DNA from: Trogon surrucura | Taxonomy: Eukaryota; Chordata; Aves; Trogoniformes; Trogonidae | Assembly (NCBI GenBank): GCA_020746105.1 | Contig: CM036626.1 | Location: 15,890,001-15,954,000 of the forward strand | Reading direction: 5' to 3' | DNA length: 64,000 nt | Shown: positions 58,351 to 64,000 of the stretch, piece after piece | Layout: each line of letters starts with the position of its first letter | Numbering within the stretch: the stretch's first letter is position 1 | The notes under the pieces: generated by a model | The model's database searches: none | What the model was told of the DNA's origin: nothing | What the model saw: only the letters and a program-made list of their open reading frames with translations | Translations under genes and position numbers: made by a program

Positions 58351-60582
58351 CTAAAAGCACCAAGGCCATACAAGTTTATTAAATCCGAGTCCTTTCTCAC
58401 GAAATCGTCTGTGCAGCACACAATGGGGACAGCAATGCCAACAACTCCTCTGTCAACAGTTCCCAGGAGACGGCAGAAGCGCACCGGAAACTTTCAATCC
58501 CAGAGTGAGCCAGGGAAGTCAACTGGGTGTGATCACTTAAATAAACTCACCCTGGGACAGACTTTCACTACAAGAAATAACAGAGACAGCGTGGTAGCCC
58601 CTCTTCATTCATCCCTCCCCTCCCTGCATTTCTTTTAAGCCATTTATCCTTCTCATCCATTTTCGCACTTCATCCTCTCTCAGAAACACCATTTGAACCA
58701 ATACAGTCCAACATCAGCATTATTTCCCTTATAACCCATTTTTTTTGCAGGACTTGCAACCACACAGTACAAATGCTCTCTGAAACAAGCGGGTGCCATA
58801 AGAATTGTGAGCCCAAGAGGAAATTTTATGGCTAAATTTGAGAGATAAGCTTTCAGTTCCCCTGACAAACTTTGTATTTTTTCTACTATAAGAAACCAAT
58901 GAATAATGAAACCAGTTGTTTCCAATAACAAGGCAGTCTTGGTATTTTGTATATACAAAGAGCTCCAACTTGGTTCATTAAATTTTATTCCCACCCCCCC
59001 GCCCTGAGTGGGGAGGGAAATTTTGGGAATACTTTTTCTCTGAATAGCAATAAAAACATCGTCACAGCACACTTTACCGACCTATATCAAACGGTCTTAT
59101 GTATTGCTAGACCCAGACATACCAGGTTAAAACTCAGTTCCATCAAGTTAGTGAAAAATTTCATGGACGCAATGCACTGAAGCTGAAGATGGAGCTTTTA
59201 AAACGGACACCTTTCTGCACAGGGAAGACTACCCTACGGGTAGCTCCCCAACTGGAGATTGCAACATCAGAACTTATTTTGGAACACATAAGGAAGACGT
59301 AGAACCTTTAAGCATACTTTTTAACTGCCTACAAGCCCAGAGCAGAAATTTCACTCAAGCTGAGTGCAATTAAAGTCAAGTAAGCAATTAAAAAGTTTGC
59401 AGGCCTAAAGACTCTTGACTTGCTGCGCTTCCTGGGCTATTGGTGAACTCTGCTTTGCCAGAAAAAGAACTGTACACAAATTCTACAACACATCGAGCCT
59501 GTACAACTTACAAGCCGTTCATGTTTATCTATAGGGTTAAGCAACCAGCTGTGAGACTGTCTTGAAGAGCACCAATTACTCCAACTTTCAGTGAAAACTG
59601 TGTTCCTCAGCAGATTGAGCTGACCCTCATTTTTATTACAGTTTTGACGAAAGCAGTGGATTACAAACTCTCAGTCAATGGACACTGACTTCCAACTGAG
59701 AAGCAACTGACTTTTAAGATGCATATGGCATTGCATCACACTGTTCCATCCCAAATTGGCTATAAATCCTATGTGTGTGCAAGCACAAATGCACACCAAT
59801 TCCTTAGTCACATCTTGGCTTAAGGATTTGTCCCTCCATCACGAGGTTACCATTTAGAGGCGTGAGTTCCAACAGCTTTTGTGGAATTTATGTGAACAGA
59901 CAGAGGCTGACCTTTTGCCTATCAAATTTGATGGACAGACTGCAGTGGGCCTCAGGTTGGACCCATTTCTCTGACAGCAGCAGAACGGAAAAGCTAAATC
60001 ATTAGTACTACTATTTTAAACATAAAAAAGCACATTTATAGCTGCAGATGTCCGTGCATCCCCATGCAGCTCCTGCAGAACAACAACGATGTGTGTGTTA
60101 TCTCATCCAGAGCACTATTTTCTTTGCCCAGCTATCGCCACACAGTTTTTAACAACCTTCCATCATTGCTTTCTTATTGCCACATAAAGATACCTGTGTG
60201 GTCTTGAAAAACTAACATGGTAGCCGAGATCTGTCACCCACAACTGAAATATCTTTCAAACCACTCTCATGCCACAGACACCAGTAGCTTTCAAGGGAAT
60301 GGACTTGTCTCATGCTGTCAAGCACATGAGATGCTGGTGTCTGCCACAGCAACCTTTCCTTCCCTTCCCTTCCCACCGGATCAGAAGAATGGCCTAAAAA
60401 GCCAAAAGTTACAAGACAAAAAGGACCCTCTCCTGAAGGGCTGGCAGCGGACTCCTGCATAGCGCATTCTGAGTTTTATAGACAGCAGGTGAGGAAGGGT
60501 GACATTTGGTGTGTATATCCTCAGGGACTTTTTGTCTCGTAAAGTGTGGCTGAACTTAATTAAAATGCACATTTCTACTCAC
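58351..60582 (-). other. LRIG1: LRIG1 intron 5, about 2.2 kb
   Basis: Non-coding and AT-rich, with a short (CCTTC)n-like run near 60356-60374. Nothing else is recognised. Confidence 0.8.
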
Positions 60583-60726
60583 AGTTGTATTAGCCTGGGC
60601 AGTCTGAATGCCTTGACAGGAAGCTGAGTGATCCTGTTTTTACTCAGACGAAGTGTTAGCAGGGACCGTGACAGACTATCAAAAGCACCAGGCTCCAGAG
60701 TGCTGATTCTGTTGCTCCCCAGGTAG
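60583..60726 (-). CDS. LRIG1: LRIG1 exon 5, two LRRs
   Basis: A phase 2-2 exon of 144 nt encoding [40 protein letters not shown] and RLPRLIQL. The acceptor is gatttattgcag and the donor CT|gtgagtag. Confidence 0.96.
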
Positions 60727-61719
60727 CTGCAATAAATCACAGCAGAAAAATTAACAGTTCTGTCAGAAATCTCCTTTTATCACCATTTAGTTGGTCTCCA
60801 GACAGGCTGGTGAAATTACAGAGGTGACTTGAAATCAGTTGGATTTCTGGCTGCACAAAGAACACAGTGCCTTTCCCAGAGCCGTGTGATGAACAGGGAG
60901 AAGTGCTGTGCACTTTCCAAGAGCTCCCTGACACCCTCCTACTTCAGCAAGGCAATTGGGAGTGGAAGCCACAAACTGGAGAATATTCCTGTGCAGGATG
61001 ACTCTGTGCATTCCCCATTTTTCCCTTTGCATCTGCTCTTTCTTACTTGGACCCTAGTACTGGCCACAGAGGCTGTTTTTACAGGACAACAGGCAAACAT
61101 CAGTTATGACACCACTCTCTCATATCCTCTTATAAACAGGGGCAGAAACTTAGGTGCAAACTCTAGGGCAAGCAGATTATCTGTCTGCACCTCTTTAAAA
61201 GGTGTTACTCTGTTCAGTTTTTTTTTCAAATAACCCATGAGAGATCTCTGTTCTCAATATTCAGTAGCCACTTAGATTATGACATAGTCATCCCCCCTCC
61301 CCTCTTCCAGACGCACAAGGGCTGATCTGGGAAATAGCATACACCCTTCCCACTGGGGAGGAGACACAGGTCTGCTCCAGACAGTTTTTCTGGCTTCTAG
61401 GCTTCCAGTTGTAAAGACACCCACACCTGAATGATGCAGGATACATGCTCTCCGTTGCAATATTCCCATGCAACACATTTAATAATAATGTGCATTCTTT
61501 ACACACACATCAGAAACCAAAAAGACAGAGCTCAAAAAATAACTGGACAGTAGGGGCAACATGCTGCCTTTCAATTCTCCTTTGCACTTAAAAGCCTGAT
61601 GAATAAGCCCAAACTTTGTAAGTTCACTCCCTCTCCTTTTTTTTTTTTAGAGAAGGTTTGAGGCCCTTTTCTCTGCTGTGGTAACTCAACAAAAGCTGTT
61701 CCCAACAAGAAAAACTCAC
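60727..61719 (-). other. LRIG1: LRIG1 intron 4
   Basis: A 1.0 kb intron with nothing recognisable apart from a T11-type run near 61639. Confidence 0.85.
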
Positions 61720-61857
61720 AGCTCCTTTATGTGAAGTCCCTGTGGAAAGCAGCCGTTTCGGATTTCCGTGATGTCATTGAAACTCAGGTCCAACGTTTCC
61801 AGGGCAACGTAGGGCTTCAGTTGACTTGCTTCAATGCCCCGGATCCTGTTGTGATGC
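61720..61857 (-). CDS. LRIG1: LRIG1 exon 4, LRRs (first exon seen in this window)
   Basis: A phase 2-2 exon of 138 nt encoding HHNRIRGIEASQLKPYVALE, TLDLSFNDITEIRNGCFPQG and LHIKEL. Human has HNKIRSVEGSQLKAYLSLEV at this point. Its first base completes a codon from an exon outside the window. The acceptor is cctgactgtttcag and the donor CT|gtgagttt. Confidence 0.95.
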
Positions 61858-64000
61858 CTGAAACAGTCAGGAGGAGAAATGGAGACTATTTAATTCTCCC
61901 AGCAAAACAGAAATAACACCCGAGGCTGTTGGCAGGCCCACAGGCTGGCCCCTGAGCTCACACGCTCAGGCTCACGGTGCTTCTTCAACAGCCGTCCCAG
62001 GAGAAATCCCTACCAGAGAGACCTTCCCTAAGCCCCGCGCTGTTCCTATGGCTAGTGAGCTTAGCTCACCATTATTTGAAAATTTCCAGACACCTTTTCT
62101 GGTATGGCTCCTTTACCCTTCCCGTTATCAAAAGCAGATTGCTTCATCCCCACATTTTCCGGTGTCTGTAACGGGAAGAGGGTAAAAAACTGCGTTGCCC
62201 ACAACCATTTGCTTTCTGGAGACTCCCCCTTCAAACAGCCAGCATGTGACCCTCACGTACTCTCAGGAGACAATCACAGAAATGTTGCTTTGACTAAAGA
62301 GTTTAAATGCTACTTAATGAATTCAGTGCAGGCTCACAAAACACAAAGGACAAATTTAATACCATTATAGCAGTGTGCTGCTAATATGATGCAAAAATTT
62401 GTCAAGAAAATCAAAGGAAAAGTCATAACTTATGTCCTCGAACTGGTTGTTCCATGGTTTACAGGCACAGACTGTATAAAAGGTAATGCTATGGCTACTA
62501 TCCAAGTGGCCAATATTCATTTACAGCTAGGACTAAAGGCTGAATTTTAACACTCCTGCACACAGTGTAACAGTGGTCCAATGAATTGATGCTACAGTGA
62601 GACTAAAATACAGGAAAATTCACTACACAGAATTTTGTGACCTTCATAAACTGAACACATGGGCAAGGGGGATTTCTTTTTCTCAAGGACTAGTTTCTTC
62701 TGCGATTAACTCAATTAGTAGAATCAGCAAGTTCAAAAATGTCAATCTTTTTTCCTCCTCCTCAGAAGAGAGTCCATCAAATGCATGTGTGACCCTGATT
62801 CAGGAAAGTACCTCCACACAGACATATGTGAAAGCAAACCTCAAGCGTGTTTTCTGGAGCTCTCCTGAAGCAGGGGCTGCGAGTTCAACTCTGATTTCAT
62901 CTGAGCTGTGATGTCTGAGATGAATCTGGCTGTAAATTAACAGGAAATGAAGGCTTGTACAAATGAACGTAGAGAATCTATAAATTACCTGACAATCCCT
63001 GCACAGGGCAGCTAAGTCTGCAAGGGGCTGAGAGCAGAGAGTGAGTTTGGATACGAAGTGCTCTTCAGAAGCCAATGTTATTTTTTTAGAGTATTAATAT
63101 TTCTGTGCTTTAGTTACTCAACATATATCCAATCTGTCCGCTTGCCAGATCTCCCAGCCTGTCCCACTAGACAGACTTTTAAATGGGACAAAGAGGACAA
63201 GGAAAAACTATTTTGCTTGTGCCATGTTTGCAGTTTCCAGGTGATTTCCGTCCGTTTTCCTCCTGCTTTTTACATGCTACAGCTGGCAGGTTAGACGGAT
63301 GCACTATTTCACACAGGAAACAAACAGGCTTCTGTCTCTCCTTCTCTTGTCTCCTTCAAACATGGGCCGACTCCAAATGAAACTCTCAGCTCCAAACACC
63401 ATCCCCGGCCAGTCCCAGCTGGGGAATGTCAGACAGTTTGCTGCAAAGCGCTGCACCCTCTCAAGGCACCGCGCTTCAAACAAAATCAGCCTGGCTGACT
63501 TTTCCTATACACAGCAAGTGATATGAACGCAACATCGTCCAAACCTTTTACTGGTTTGATTACATTTAACTTTTCATTCTTTCGGTAAGAGCCGAAATGC
63601 CATTTAACCCTTCCTGTTATTACTTGGATCCTTTCAGCCTTTGTTCCTGATCCCATCGCACGGGTGTTTTGCAGAAAAAAGACCTGTGACGTTATGACTT
63701 TACCACTCCCCTTTAGCAGTGACTGGAAAAGGGCTGGATTTTTCCCAACTAGCTCCTTACTTTACGCTTTGCTGGCTTCAAAGGTGGCAGAACAGATTTT
63801 AGTACCAACTGTTAAAACTGGGCCTTAAAGCACAAATTATTGGTGCTTCCACAACAATTTGCCTCCAAGAGTCTCTTCCTTTCCCCACTCCTTAGGTATC
63901 ACAGCCTGGAAAGAGCTTTCCCCGTCTCACTTCAGCCAGTGTTACCTCAAGAGTATACGATGACAGGGCTCCAATGTGAGATTGTGCAACCAGAGCCGTA
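61858..64000 (-). other. LRIG1: LRIG1 intron 3 (part)
   Basis: Non-coding up to the window edge. The preceding exon should end CT|gt and encode the repeat before HHNRI. No such exon is found here. No repeat is recognised. Confidence 0.75.

Larger units (their letters stand above)
29649..64000 (-). other. LRIG1: LRIG1 gene, exons 4-19 and 3'UTR (5' end outside window)
   Basis: LRIG1 is a single-pass plasma-membrane protein that binds EGFR-family, MET and RET receptors and promotes their down-regulation. It also marks quiescent epithelial stem cells. Sixteen minus-strand exons with GT/AG junctions join without frame conflict into 2938 coding nt (about 978 residues). In order they encode LRRs, a LRRCT cysteine cap, three Ig domains, a transmembrane helix followed by [10 protein letters not shown], and a cytoplasmic tail with conserved [18 protein letters not shown] and GTLYPSNHDR motifs. 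Peptides such as [20 protein letters not shown] match LRIG1 rather than LRIG2 or LRIG3. Exon numbers assume the 19-exon human structure. The signal peptide, LRRNT and first LRRs lie beyond 64000. Confidence 0.96.

Noticed and set aside
63940-64000. Possible LRIG1 exon 3 at the window edge on the minus strand
   Set aside because: A GAG|gtaaca donor exists, but the frame that joins to exon 4 puts Arg where the LRR consensus and human protein have Leu. All other LRR donors are CT|gt. The upstream residues do not match the expected repeat.
1-64000. CRISPR arrays, rRNA or tRNA genes, prophage, operons
   Set aside because: No regularly spaced repeats, no cloverleaf or rRNA sequence recognised by eye, and the DNA is clearly vertebrate. 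A tRNAscan/Infernal run would be needed for small RNAs.

Overview
The window is vertebrate nuclear DNA, most likely from a bird. It holds short coding exons flanked by consensus GT/AG splice sites, long non-coding introns, no bacterial-type gene packing, and CR1 non-LTR retrotransposon copies with the typical avian/reptilian CR1 3' end. LRIG1 is also compact: 16 exons in about 32 kb. The species cannot be named from this sequence alone, and a non-avian sauropsid is not formally excluded.

Left part (1 to about 27.3 kb, + strand): the 3' half of SLC25A26, the mitochondrial S-adenosylmethionine carrier. Five coding exons (522-566, 11945-12014, 19582-19646, 22315-22388, 26866-26962) join in frame into the last 116 residues, including the third mitochondrial-carrier signature. 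The upstream exons lie before the window. One intron holds a 5'-truncated CR1 LINE (about 20541-21923) that is open apart from one in-frame stop.

Middle (about 27.3-29.6 kb): a convergent intergenic spacer between the two predicted polyadenylation regions.

Right part (about 29.65-64 kb, - strand): LRIG1, a single-pass LRR/Ig receptor that restrains receptor tyrosine kinases. Sixteen coding exons (believed to be exons 4-19 of 19) give about 978 residues: LRRs, LRRCT, three Ig domains, a transmembrane segment and a long cytoplasmic tail. They are followed by a 3'UTR of about 2.6 kb. The first three exons and the promoter lie beyond 64000.

The two genes are not known to share a pathway. Their tail-to-tail arrangement matches what I recall of the mammalian locus (human 3p14). 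No clearly novel protein-coding system is visible. The points worth a second look are non-coding: palindromes and inverted repeats in introns, motif clusters that could be enhancers (TCF/LEF, RFX X-box, octamer/GATA, bicoid-type), a relic palindromic transposon, a CR1 fragment next to an LRIG1 splice acceptor, AU-rich 3'UTR elements, and C-terminal differences from the human proteins.
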